A DNA stretch of 9,044 nt from an uncultured archaeon (GTDB lineage Archaea; Thermoproteota; Nitrososphaeria; Nitrososphaerales; CALBXV01). Of this stretch, positions 1-5,266 are shown piece after piece. The position numbers and the translations under genes were made by a program. The stretch is from positions 1 to 9,044 of the forward strand of contig CALBXV010000445.1 of assembly GCA_937890045.1 (NCBI GenBank), in the 5' to 3' direction. Below the pieces are notes generated by a model that saw nothing but the letters and a program-made list of their open reading frames with translations, was not told where the DNA came from and ran no database searches. Every line of letters starts with the position of its first letter. The stretch's first letter is position 1.

Positions 1-380
1 GGAGTTTTAGTTAATCTTATATGATATTTAGTAAATCCTTCATTTACAGATTCATTTTTCTTTTTCTTTTTCAATAAATGAGGACCCGCGGGTGTTAATT
101 TATCAGTATTATGTACATCTAGTTTCCCATCAGGAGCGTAACCACAAGTTCCTTCTAACTCTATACGAACTAACTCACGAAGTTTTGCAATAATTTCCTT
201 TTTTACCTTATTAGGTAATTTTTTATGTTTTGTGGAAGCAAAATCTTCAGCATCTTTATCACTCATAGAATCGGCAACCTTTTTAACTTTAGCTGATGCA
301 CCAGACGGTTTCACCGTTCCTTTTTGTAGTCCGTGAACCATTCCCATAAATTTTTGTTGAGCTTTAGATGTGGCTGGCAT
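1..380 (-). CDS. DUF3008-like small protein with C-terminal extension, 3' end beyond the window
   Basis: The gene starts at ATG 380 and stays open to the left edge, giving 126 whole codons. Residues 1-60 resemble the DUF3008 family: MPATSKAQQKFMGMVH at the N-terminus and EDFASTKHKKLPNKV near residue 45-59. The function of that family is unknown to me. Unlike the 77-residue relative at 1004-1237, this copy continues with a helical segment (KEIIAKLRELVRIELEG, about 61-77), then CGYAPDGKLD, TPAGPH, a run of lysines (104-108) and ESVNEGFTKYHIRL. The start lies one base after the stop of the upstream gene, with a purine-rich AGAAGA upstream, so the two are probably co-translated. The extension is either a second domain fused to DUF3008 or the normal tail of a longer family member. 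The stop codon is not visible, so the total length is unknown. Confidence 0.85.
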   Translation of the reverse strand, partial: MPATSKAQQKFMGMVHGLQKGTVKPSGASAKVKKVADSMSDKDAEDFASTKHKKLPNKVKKEIIAKLRELVRIELEGTCGYAPDGKLDVHNTDKLTPAGPHLLKKKKKNESVNEGFTKYHIRLTKT

Positions 381-381
381 T

Positions 382-717
382 TTATTTCATCTTCTTAATC
401 ATTTGTACTGAATCTCTCATAAATTTTGTTACATTATCTTTATAAGATTTCTTTATATCTTTTGATAATTTCATATTTTCAGGTCTTGGGTCTCTTAAAA
501 ATGCTTGTTCAATTTCTTGCATAGCTTTTCTCATCTGTGCTTCAGCTTTTACCACACCAACCAACGCTCTTCTTGCAAATCTTTTATCGTCTGGACCTTC
601 AACTACTATTTCATCTTCTCTTTGATGTTTTTCAGTAACATCTTTAAGTGTAGGTAATGGTTCACCGAATTTTCTATCCCAAGAGTGTTCTTTTATTAAT
701 TTTTTTAATTTAATCAT
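382..717 (-). CDS. Small lysine-rich protein with T4-like ten-residue leader, function unknown
   Basis: This encodes 111 residues from ATG 717, whose A is shared with the stop of the upstream gene (TAATG) and which is preceded by GAGGA. I do not recognise the rest of the protein. The N-terminus MIKLKKLIKE is an amphipathic basic helix ending in I-K-E at residue 10. That matches in length and form the T4 internal-protein leader MKTYQEFIAE, which is cut after E10 by the gp21 prohead protease. The body holds FGEPLPTLKDV (about 18-28), a charged helical stretch rich in Glu, Arg and Lys (about 40-75) and a basic C-terminus ending MIKKMK. There are no cysteines or membrane segments. By inference this is an internal head protein precursor. 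A plain cytoplasmic small phage protein is the alternative. Confidence 0.85.
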   Translation of the reverse strand: MIKLKKLIKEHSWDRKFGEPLPTLKDVTEKHQREDEIVVEGPDDKRFARRALVGVVKAEAQMRKAMQEIEQAFLRDPRPENMKLSKDIKKSYKDNVTKFMRDSVQMIKKMK

Positions 718-1007
718 TATGAATTATCCTCATAAAAAGCTTTGTCTTTTCTTAATGTTTTTAGTATTAACTGTCCTTCTTTTTTACTAAACGTTTGTGT
801 TCCATGAGCATCAACTCCAAGTTTTTTAAAGTTAGCTTTCATTTTTAGTGCCTCTTTTGCTTTTGGCATAACAACAAACTCACTTCCAGCATCTCTAACC
901 ATTACTGCTACATTTTTAGTTTTTTTACTATGAAAATAATAATCTTTATTACCTTCTACAATCAAAGGACCAAAGATTCTCTCATAAGTTTCTCTCAGTT
1001 TAATCAC
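717..1007 (-). CDS. Small basic protein of unknown function, GTG start
   Basis: This encodes 96 residues. The start is GTG at 1007, overlapping the TGA of the upstream DUF3008 gene (GTGA). An AAGGA lies eight bases before it, which supports the non-ATG start. The N-terminus MIKLRETYERIFGPLIVEG belongs to the MI(K/S)L leader group of this cluster and offers an I-V-E/G sequence at residues 16-19 as a possible prohead-protease site. The body has a strand-like segment NVAVMVRDAGSEFVVMP (about 32-48), then a lysine-rich helix and a GVDAHGTQTF segment, and it ends in an acidic tail. TFSKKEG near residue 74 also occurs at the end of the upstream DUF3008 protein. I recognise no family, so the function is unknown. 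Confidence 0.82.
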   Translation of the reverse strand: MIKLRETYERIFGPLIVEGNKDYYFHSKKTKNVAVMVRDAGSEFVVMPKAKEALKMKANFKKLGVDAHGTQTFSKKEGQLILKTLRKDKAFYEDNS

Positions 1008-1237
1008 TTTACTTTTCCTTCTTTTTTAGAAAAAGTAATAGTACTTTTAGCTTCAGATTTAACTCGTTCTGGTTTATCCGTATGTTTTGTAGAAGCGTAA
1101 TCTTTCGCGGTTTTATTTTTCATTCCCTTAGCGGCTTTCTTTATAGCTTTAGATACCTCTGAACCTTTAAGTTCACCCTTTTTATAAGCGTGAACCATTC
1201 CCATAAATCTTTGTTGTGCTTTAGATTTTGCAGGCAT
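1004..1237 (-). CDS. DUF3008 family protein
   Basis: This 77-residue lysine-rich protein starts at ATG 1237, with AGAGGA upstream. It opens with MPAKSKAQQRFMGMVHAYKK and has AKDYASTKH near residues 44-52. That pairing is typical of the DUF3008 family, short proteins found in many bacteria and phages with no function known to me. Usual members are about 60-70 residues, so this one is close to normal length. It carries a short extra tail ending ITFSKKEGKVK. Unlike most of its neighbours it has no MK(I/L)TK or MI(K/S)L leader. It overlaps the next gene by GTGA and follows the previous stop by two bases, so it sits within the same transcription unit. A second, longer copy lies at the left edge of the window. 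Confidence 0.9.
   Translation of the reverse strand: MPAKSKAQQRFMGMVHAYKKGELKGSEVSKAIKKAAKGMKNKTAKDYASTKHTDKPERVKSEAKSTITFSKKEGKVK
1016..1020 (-). promoter_or_regulatory. Ribosome binding site deciding the GTG start at 1007
   Basis: The minus strand reads AAGGA eight bases upstream of GTG 1007. There is no ATG in this frame nearby, and the residues after the GTG (IKL) fit the leader seen in neighbouring genes. The site lies inside the end of the upstream coding region, as expected for translational coupling. Confidence 0.7.
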
Positions 1238-1239
1238 TA

Positions 1240-1605
1240 TTATAATCCTCTAGCTTTTCTAATTTTCATAGATTTTCTACGTTTCTTCAAAATTTTTCCC
1301 ATTTTACGTTTTCTTTTAATTGCCGCTTTTTTTGCTCCTCTTTTCTTTCTAAACTTTTCAGCACCACCTACTCTTACACAAGTTTTTTTAGCAGCTATAT
1401 ATTTTTTCCCTCTAGGACAAATTACCTTATATCTAGCTTTCTTACCTCTAATAACTCGTTTTCTCTTTAACTCTGAAAGAAATGCTCTCATCAAATATGT
1501 CATTTCACGATCATCGTTTATAATATCTTCTGTTATTTCCTCAAAAAACCCATCTTCATAGGCTTCTCTAATAATTTCTCGTAATTGTGATTTAGTTATT
1601 TTCAT
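1240..1605 (-). CDS. Highly basic small protein with leader helix, probable head-internal or DNA-binding protein
   Basis: This encodes 121 residues from ATG 1605. The leader MKITKSQLREIIREA (1-15) is followed by an acidic stretch (EDGFFEEITEDIINDDRE, 16-33). From about residue 47 the protein becomes extremely basic, with arginine and lysine making up much of the last 75 residues. Two cysteines, C63 and C76, bracket a short loop (CPRGKKYIAAKKTC). The C-terminus from about 84 on is almost entirely Lys, Arg, Ala and Gly. I-R-E/A at 12-15 would suit a gp21-type protease. The composition suggests nucleic-acid binding, as in internal proteins packaged with phage DNA. That is inferred from composition, not from a recognised domain. 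The upstream Shine-Dalgarno is only moderate (AGAG). Confidence 0.85.
   Translation of the reverse strand: MKITKSQLREIIREAYEDGFFEEITEDIINDDREMTYLMRAFLSELKRKRVIRGKKARYKVICPRGKKYIAAKKTCVRVGGAEKFRKKRGAKKAAIKRKRKMGKILKKRRKSMKIRKARGL
1582..1605 (-). repeat. Leader-coding direct repeat, copy A (identical to 3284-3307)
   Basis: These 24 bases are identical to 3284-3307 and encode MKITKSQL in both places. A third copy at 1838-1861 differs at two bases and encodes MKLTKTQL. The repeats are in the same orientation, each begins with the ATG that opens the leader, and similarity fades downstream. They may reflect duplication of a leader module or recombination between genes. Confidence 0.7.
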
Positions 1606-1624
1606 TATTATTTATTCTCTTCAA

Positions 1625-1861
1625 TCAAACTCTATGTATCTTTTTAGCTTTCTCAAACCCAACCCATTTTCCTCTTTTATCAAATCCTCTACCAGCTAAT
1701 TGTTTCTTTGCATATTTAACTGCATCTATTTTTTTGTTTGCTATCCCAACTACTAAAGATGTATCCATCGTATTAAACATATATTCTGGATTTTTATCAT
1801 CAGATATTTCATTTAATTCCTGTTTAATCATTTCACGTAATTGTGTTTTAGTTAGTTTCAT
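1625..1861 (-). CDS. Small protein with leader helix, unknown function
   Basis: This encodes 78 residues from ATG 1861. The open frame extends 33 codons further upstream into the previous gene, but 1861 is chosen because AGGAGAG lies directly before it and because the protein then begins with the leader MKLTKTQLREMIKQELNE. L-N-E/I at 16-19 is the possible cleavage point. The rest has NPEYMFNTMDTSLVVGIANK (about 24-43), then VKYAKKQLAGRGFDKRGKWVGFEKA, and ends KKIHRV. The pattern of a hydrophobic strand, a helix and a GKWVGFEKA strand suggests a small alpha/beta fold. I recognise no family. The upstream stop overlaps its ribosome binding site. Confidence 0.82.
   Translation of the reverse strand: MKLTKTQLREMIKQELNEISDDKNPEYMFNTMDTSLVVGIANKKIDAVKYAKKQLAGRGFDKRGKWVGFEKAKKIHRV
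1838..1861 (-). repeat. Leader-coding direct repeat, diverged copy C
   Basis: This matches copies A and B at 22 of 24 bases and encodes MKLTKTQL. It sits at the N-terminus of the 78-residue gene with the strong AGGAGAG binding site. Confidence 0.6.
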
Positions 1862-1866
1862 TAAAA

Positions 1867-1873
1867 CTCTCCT
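1867..1873 (-). promoter_or_regulatory. Ribosome binding site deciding the start at 1861
   Basis: The minus strand reads AGGAGAG five bases upstream of ATG 1861, overlapping the TAG stop of the preceding gene. This strong site rules in favour of the short 78-residue product rather than the longest open frame. Confidence 0.8.
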
Positions 1874-2318
1874 AAAATTTGTCCCAGTTATTTGCAGCCC
1901 ATTCGGCACTTTTGCCAGTTGGGTGGTGTCCAACATCTGTTCCATTTTTATAAAGTACAAACCACTTCCCTTTTTTACCTATTTTGAACTCACCAAACTT
2001 ATTCGTAAATTCTTTTTTATATTCAGTAAGTGTTTGAATTTCTTCTCTAATAATTTCTTTTATTTGTTCTTTGGAAATTGTTAAATTCATTTTTTTCCGT
2101 TTCACAGTGCCCTTTTTACCTATCTTGCTCTTTAATAAAGCCAACAATTTAGCATTTTTTTCTTTATCTGTATCAAAGGTTAGTTCCATTCCTGGCTTAT
2201 CGTCTGGAAGTTGAGGAGTTAATGTCTTAATCTTTACCTTTTTAATACCAGCCTTTTTAGTCATTGGCAATACTGTTCTTTTAATAAACGCCATATTGCC
2301 TTTTATAGTTTGTTGCAT
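1872..2318 (-). CDS. Two-part basic protein with an internal leader helix
   Basis: This encodes 148 residues from ATG 2318, which has a strong AAGGAG seven bases upstream. Residues 1-76 form a lysine-rich segment (PDDKPGMELTFDTDKEKNAK, about 38-57; KIGKKGTVKRKK, 65-76). At residue 77 an internal methionine begins MNLTISKEQIKEIIREEIQ, a leader of the type found at the N-terminus of neighbouring genes. It is followed by L-T-E/Y at 97-100. The C-terminal part (100-148) contains FGEFKIGKKGKWFVLYKNGTDVG and ends WAANNWDKF, which looks like a small beta-rich domain. The protein therefore looks like two genes joined in one frame, or one gene with two starts. The internal ATG at 2090 has only a weak GGA upstream. 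Function unknown. Confidence 0.85.
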   Translation of the reverse strand: MQQTIKGNMAFIKRTVLPMTKKAGIKKVKIKTLTPQLPDDKPGMELTFDTDKEKNAKLLALLKSKIGKKGTVKRKKMNLTISKEQIKEIIREEIQTLTEYKKEFTNKFGEFKIGKKGKWFVLYKNGTDVGHHPTGKSAEWAANNWDKF

Positions 2319-2329
2319 ATCATTACTCC

Positions 2330-2551
2330 TTACATTTTCATATATTTAGCAAAATCTTTAGCACCTTCAATATATCCCAACATTTCTTTTTTATCTACAC
2401 CTTTAAAATGTCCACTCTTAATTACAAGTCTTAATATTGCAGCAGCATTTTTATTTTTATGTTTCATTACTAATCCCTGCAATATATCTGCTTGATCTTT
2501 AGATAATATACCCATTCCACCTTCTTTAATTAAATCTTTTAACTTAATCAT
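2330..2551 (-). CDS. Small protein with ten-residue leader, unknown function
   Basis: This encodes 73 residues from ATG 2551. A further in-frame ATG exists at 2578, but it lies inside the upstream gene without a good binding site, while AAGGA sits seven bases before 2551. The leader is MIKLKDLIKE, followed by GG. This is almost identical to the leader at 382-717 and ends in I-K-E/G at residues 8-11, as in T4 internal proteins. The remaining 63 residues (GILSKDQADILQGLVMKHKN, then AAAILRLVIKSGHFKGVDKK, then a short helix ending YMKM) look all-helical, basic and compact. No family recognised. Confidence 0.85.
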   Translation of the reverse strand: MIKLKDLIKEGGMGILSKDQADILQGLVMKHKNKNAAAILRLVIKSGHFKGVDKKEMLGYIEGAKDFAKYMKM

Positions 2552-2558
2552 TTTGCTT

Positions 2559-2563
2559 TCCTT
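2559..2563 (-). promoter_or_regulatory. Ribosome binding site deciding the start at 2551
   Basis: The minus strand reads AAGGA seven bases upstream of ATG 2551, just beyond the upstream stop codon at 2565-2567. It supports the shorter product starting MIKLKD over the frame opening at 2578. Confidence 0.7.
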
Positions 2564-2564
2564 T

Positions 2565-2837
2565 TTACTTTCCACCATGTTTAATTTCTGTTTCTAAAAA
2601 TCCCTTCAAGACACTACTTTTATATAATACAGAATAAGCTTTTTCCGCATCCCCCTTACGAGCATACTTGGATATTTCCGATGCAAACCTTTTAATATTA
2701 TTTTGTAATTGTTTTCTAGTCATTACACCATATCCAGGTATTTGAACTTTAGCATCCAAAGGAGTCTCTACGCCTTTCTTTGGTATAGTTATCTGAGCTT
2801 CCTTCAAATTTCTAAGTAACGACTTTAAACTTATCAC
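2565..2837 (-). CDS. Small helical protein with leader, GTG start
   Basis: This encodes 90 residues when started at GTG 2837, which overlaps the upstream TGA as GTGA, the same junction as at 1004-1007. The frame can be opened five codons earlier at TTG 2852, but that start lacks a binding site and would hide the leader. The start chosen gives MISLKSLLRNLKEAQITIP, with L-K-E/A at residues 11-14 as the possible processing site. The body holds QIPGYGVMTRKQLQNNIKRF (about 29-48) and then a helix-rich segment with KYARKGDAEKAYSVLYKSS, ending KHGGK. It looks helical and basic. I recognise no family. Confidence 0.8.
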   Translation of the reverse strand: MISLKSLLRNLKEAQITIPKKGVETPLDAKVQIPGYGVMTRKQLQNNIKRFASEISKYARKGDAEKAYSVLYKSSVLKGFLETEIKHGGK

Positions 2838-3532
2838 TTCAATTCTGTCCAATCTTTTGGATTACTATATCGTGATTTATAATACCATTTTTTATCTTTT
2901 ACAGACCAAATATACCCGTATTCTTCACCACTATTAAATTTTACCACATCTCTATTTTTCCAAGTATTTGAAAAATTACCTTTTTCACCTCTATCACGGC
3001 CATAAAATACAGTTTCACCTGATTGTGGATCTTTAAATGAATGGTCTTTTCCACCTTTCATACTTTTATCTAATGAAGATATACCTTGTTTTCCAAGTTT
3101 CATTAATTTTTTAACTTTACCTGGATTACTATAATATTTTTTCAACAGCTTACCTACATGCTCTGGATAACCATCCCAATGTCCATATACTGATGCTATT
3201 TTACCACTCGGTGCTTCAATACCCACCAACCAACGTGTTCCTTCAGTTAATACTGACTTAATTTCTTCTTTAATTATTTCTTTTAATTGTGATTTAGTTA
3301 TTTTCATAGGAACTTCCTCTTTATATAATGATTTCCATTTATCATCTATCTTTTCCATAACATTAAAAATACTATTACTTTTATGCTCATATGCTATAGC
3401 TATAATATTTTCACCCAATTTTTTATATTGTTTTATAGTATATGGATTTTTATACGGGTGGTCAAATTCTGACTCAGACTCCTTCTTATATGTACGAAAT
3501 TTATCTAATTGCGCCTTTACACCAGATTTCAT
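2834..3532 (-). CDS. Two-part protein: unknown N-terminal segment, internal leader, WDGYP-type phage domain
   Basis: This encodes 232 residues from ATG 3532, with GGAG eight bases upstream. GTG 3541 is possible but less likely. Residues 1-75 form an unrecognised segment (GENIIAIAYEHKSNSIFNVM, about 40-59). Residue 76 is a methionine starting the leader MKITKSQLKEIIKEEIKSVL, followed by L-T-E/G at 95-98. From residue 98 on the sequence reads GTRWLVGIEAPSGKIASVYG, then HWDGYPEHVGKLLKKYY, then GKQGISSLD. I recall this form from a widespread small phage/bacterial protein family with HWDGYP and ISSL motifs, whose function I do not know. The C-terminus has two Trp-rich strand segments (YGYIWSVKDKKWYYKSRYS). 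It is the first gene of the small-protein cluster after the 54-base gap. Confidence 0.85.
   Translation of the reverse strand: MKSGVKAQLDKFRTYKKESESEFDHPYKNPYTIKQYKKLGENIIAIAYEHKSNSIFNVMEKIDDKWKSLYKEEVPMKITKSQLKEIIKEEIKSVLTEGTRWLVGIEAPSGKIASVYGHWDGYPEHVGKLLKKYYSNPGKVKKLMKLGKQGISSLDKSMKGGKDHSFKDPQSGETVFYGRDRGEKGNFSNTWKNRDVVKFNSGEEYGYIWSVKDKKWYYKSRYSNPKDWTELK
3284..3307 (-). repeat. Leader-coding direct repeat, copy B
   Basis: This is the exact 24-base match to 1582-1605, starting at the internal ATG of the 232-residue protein. Its position inside a larger frame suggests that the leader module was joined to an upstream reading frame here. Confidence 0.7.
3315..3320 (-). promoter_or_regulatory. 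Internal ribosome binding site and possible nested start at ATG 3307
   Basis: The minus strand reads AGAGGA seven bases upstream of the in-frame ATG at 3307, which encodes methionine 76 of the 232-residue protein and opens the leader MKITKSQL. If used, it would give a separate 157-residue product (2834-3307) with the leader at its true N-terminus, like its neighbours. The site is seen directly; its use is inferred. Confidence 0.55.
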
Positions 3533-3586
3533 ATTAATCACTCCAATTTTAATGATAAGTACTCTATGTATAAATATATATAATAA
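3533..3586 (-). promoter_or_regulatory. AT-rich intergenic gap, possible promoter for the small-protein cluster
   Basis: This is the longest gap between genes in the window and separates the sugar cassette from the small-protein cluster. It is almost entirely A and T. On the minus strand a TATACA at 3572-3567 could serve as a -10 element, but no convincing -35 was found. No hairpin with a T-run is evident, so read-through from the sugar genes is possible. Confidence 0.25.
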
Positions 3587-4315
3587 CTATTTTACTTTAT
3601 TTTTAAATATATTCTGTATTGATAAATCAATACAATTATGAGATCCACCAGAATCTTCATTTTCTTTTGGTGTATGTTTCATTAAAATCAACCCTCTGGC
3701 GGCATCTTCAGGAGTCATATACATATTATAACCAATTAATCCAAACTCATCTTCAGTATATGGAACCTCATTATGTCTACCTTCATATCTCATCATTTTA
3801 AACCACTCTACAGCATCTTTATCATTAGTCAATATCATTCCACCTTTACCTATGGGTATTCTTTTCTTTAACTGAAATGAAACTATTTGATAACCATCTC
3901 CCGCCTCGTACATTCCTTCTGTCCATCTTGTTGCTCCATCATAAATACTAACTGGTTTTAATTGATAAACACCACTCCATTCTACATCCTCAAACTTAAC
4001 CCTATACCCTGCATTCATAATGGTCATTGGAACAGAACAATAAGTTCTTGACGGAATAGTAATTTCTTCTGGAAACAGCCTCATACCATAATATTCTTTC
4101 CATAAATATTTTAAACAAAGAAATATTCCATTAGTAGAATTATCTATTGCTATCCCATATTTACATCCTGCAAATTCAGCAACTTCTTGTTCAAACATTT
4201 CAACTACATCCCACGGATCCTTCCAATCATAACCATACTCTCTTACCTGATCAAGTTCTGGTCGTTGAAATTCTTTTGGTATCTTACCTATTGGCCATAT
4301 TTTATAATCATTCAT
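3587..4315 (-). CDS. Short DegT/DnrJ/EryC1/StrS-type sugar aminotransferase
   Basis: This probably PLP-dependent enzyme would transfer an amino group to a keto-sugar nucleotide. Family features visible in order are the N-terminal FEQEVAEFAGCKYGIAIDNS (41-60) followed by T61 in the phosphate-binding region; EEITIPSRTYCSVP near 83-96; an Asp at 126 in YDGATR; SFQLKK at 146-151, where K151 fits the PLP-binding lysine of SFxxxK; then IGKGGMILTND at 155-165 and an IGYNMYMTPEDAARG segment near 194-208. Typical members are about 360-400 residues, while this one has 242. The stretch between the first half and the catalytic Asp is very short, and the protein ends soon after the TPEDAA helix. The short form may be a viral minimal version or a deletion product. 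The start overlaps the upstream epimerase stop by eight bases, implying coupled translation. Substrate unknown. Confidence 0.85.
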   Translation of the reverse strand: MNDYKIWPIGKIPKEFQRPELDQVREYGYDWKDPWDVVEMFEQEVAEFAGCKYGIAIDNSTNGIFLCLKYLWKEYYGMRLFPEEITIPSRTYCSVPMTIMNAGYRVKFEDVEWSGVYQLKPVSIYDGATRWTEGMYEAGDGYQIVSFQLKKRIPIGKGGMILTNDKDAVEWFKMMRYEGRHNEVPYTEDEFGLIGYNMYMTPEDAARGLILMKHTPKENEDSGGSHNCIDLSIQNIFKNKVK

Positions 4316-5258
4316 ATCTACTCAATATCCACTTGTAAGTTTTTTCAATACCAACTTTTAATGGTTGTATTGGACTCCAAGAAAGTTCAAAATTTATCAA
4401 GGTATTATCTGAATTTCTGCCTCGAACTCCAAGTTGTGGTACATCTATATTATCTATAACAACTTCTTTCCCAGAAATATCAATAATCATTTGGGCAAAA
4501 TCATTGATAGAAATAATTTCATCGGAACCAAGATTTAATGGTTCTATACAATCTGATTCCATCAATAATCTAATTCCTTCAATACATTCATCAATATAAA
4601 GAAATGAACGAGTTTGTTGTCCATCACCATAAACTTCTATTTTTCCATTTGATTCAATTACCTTCCTACATAATGCCGCTGGTGCTTTTTCACGCCCACC
4701 GTCATATGTTCCTTCTGGTCCAAATATATTATGAAATCTTGCTATTCTTACATCAAAATCATAATTCTTCGCATATGCTAAATATAACCTCTCACTAAAT
4801 AATTTCTCCCAACCATATTCCGAATCTGGATTTCCAGGATACGCCATATCTTCTCTTAATGCGGGAACATCAATTTCTAACTGGTGTGTTTCTGGATACA
4901 TACACGCAGATGATGAATAGAATACTTTCTTCACTCCGTATCTTTTCATAGAATCTACTATATTAAGATTTATCATTGCAGAATTGTGCATTATATCTGA
5001 ATCATTTTCACCTGTAAAGATGAAATCAGCTCCGCCCATATCTGCTGCTAGCTGATATACTTCATCAACCCCACTTACACAAACATCAACAATAGACAAG
5101 TTTCTCAAATCACCTTTAATAAACTCATCCGCTTCCGTTTTACTAAATTCAGGATATTTTAAATCGACTCCACGAACAAAATAACCTTCTTTTTTTAATC
5201 TTTTAACCAAATGTGAACCAATAAAACCACCTGCCCCACATACTAATGCTTTCTTCAT
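4308..5258 (-). CDS. GDP-mannose 3,5-epimerase-like NAD-dependent epimerase
   Basis: This is an extended short-chain dehydrogenase/reductase of 316 residues, the usual size for the family. Its closest match in my memory is plant GDP-mannose 3,5-epimerase, which converts GDP-D-mannose to GDP-L-galactose or GDP-L-gulose. Visible features are the Rossmann motif GAGGFIG (8-14), LAADMGG (70-76), SSACMYPE (116-123) with C119, YGWEK with Y148 and K152, RFHNIFGPEGT (174-184), GGREKAPAA (187-195) with K191, QTRSFLYIDE (215-224) and GVRGRNSDN (277-285). The spacing C119-Y148-K191 equals that of the plant enzyme's Cys, Tyr and Lys, so the catalytic set looks intact. ATG 5258 has AGGAG upstream, overlapping the previous stop, and the gene overlaps the aminotransferase downstream. 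The product may enter glycan synthesis. A different C3/C5 epimerisation substrate cannot be excluded. Confidence 0.92.
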   Translation of the reverse strand: MKKALVCGAGGFIGSHLVKRLKKEGYFVRGVDLKYPEFSKTEADEFIKGDLRNLSIVDVCVSGVDEVYQLAADMGGADFIFTGENDSDIMHNSAMINLNIVDSMKRYGVKKVFYSSSACMYPETHQLEIDVPALREDMAYPGNPDSEYGWEKLFSERLYLAYAKNYDFDVRIARFHNIFGPEGTYDGGREKAPAALCRKVIESNGKIEVYGDGQQTRSFLYIDECIEGIRLLMESDCIEPLNLGSDEIISINDFAQMIIDISGKEVVIDNIDVPQLGVRGRNSDNTLINFELSWSPIQPLKVGIEKTYKWILSRYE

Positions 5259-5266
5259 TTTATCTC

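Noticed and set aside
1190..1561. Plus-strand open frame encoding a hydrophobic, Phe- and Leu-rich protein
   Set aside because: It is the antisense of a lysine-rich gene (Lys codons read as Phe on the other strand), with no ribosome binding site and no family resemblance.
1862..1960. Upstream extension of the 78-residue gene by 33 codons
   Set aside because: The strong AGGAGAG site and the leader motif both point to ATG 1861, and the extension lies inside the previous gene in another frame.
1734..2084. Plus-strand open frame with apparent membrane segments
   Set aside because: It is the antisense of two supported small genes, and the hydrophobic look comes from reversed AAA and AAG codons.
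3569..3576. TATAAATA on the plus strand, the T4 late promoter consensus
   Set aside because: It points away from all genes of the window and lies in almost pure A/T sequence, where such a match is expected by chance.
3533..3600. Possible rho-independent terminator after the aminotransferase gene
   Set aside because: I found no GC-containing hairpin followed by a T-run, only AT repeats.
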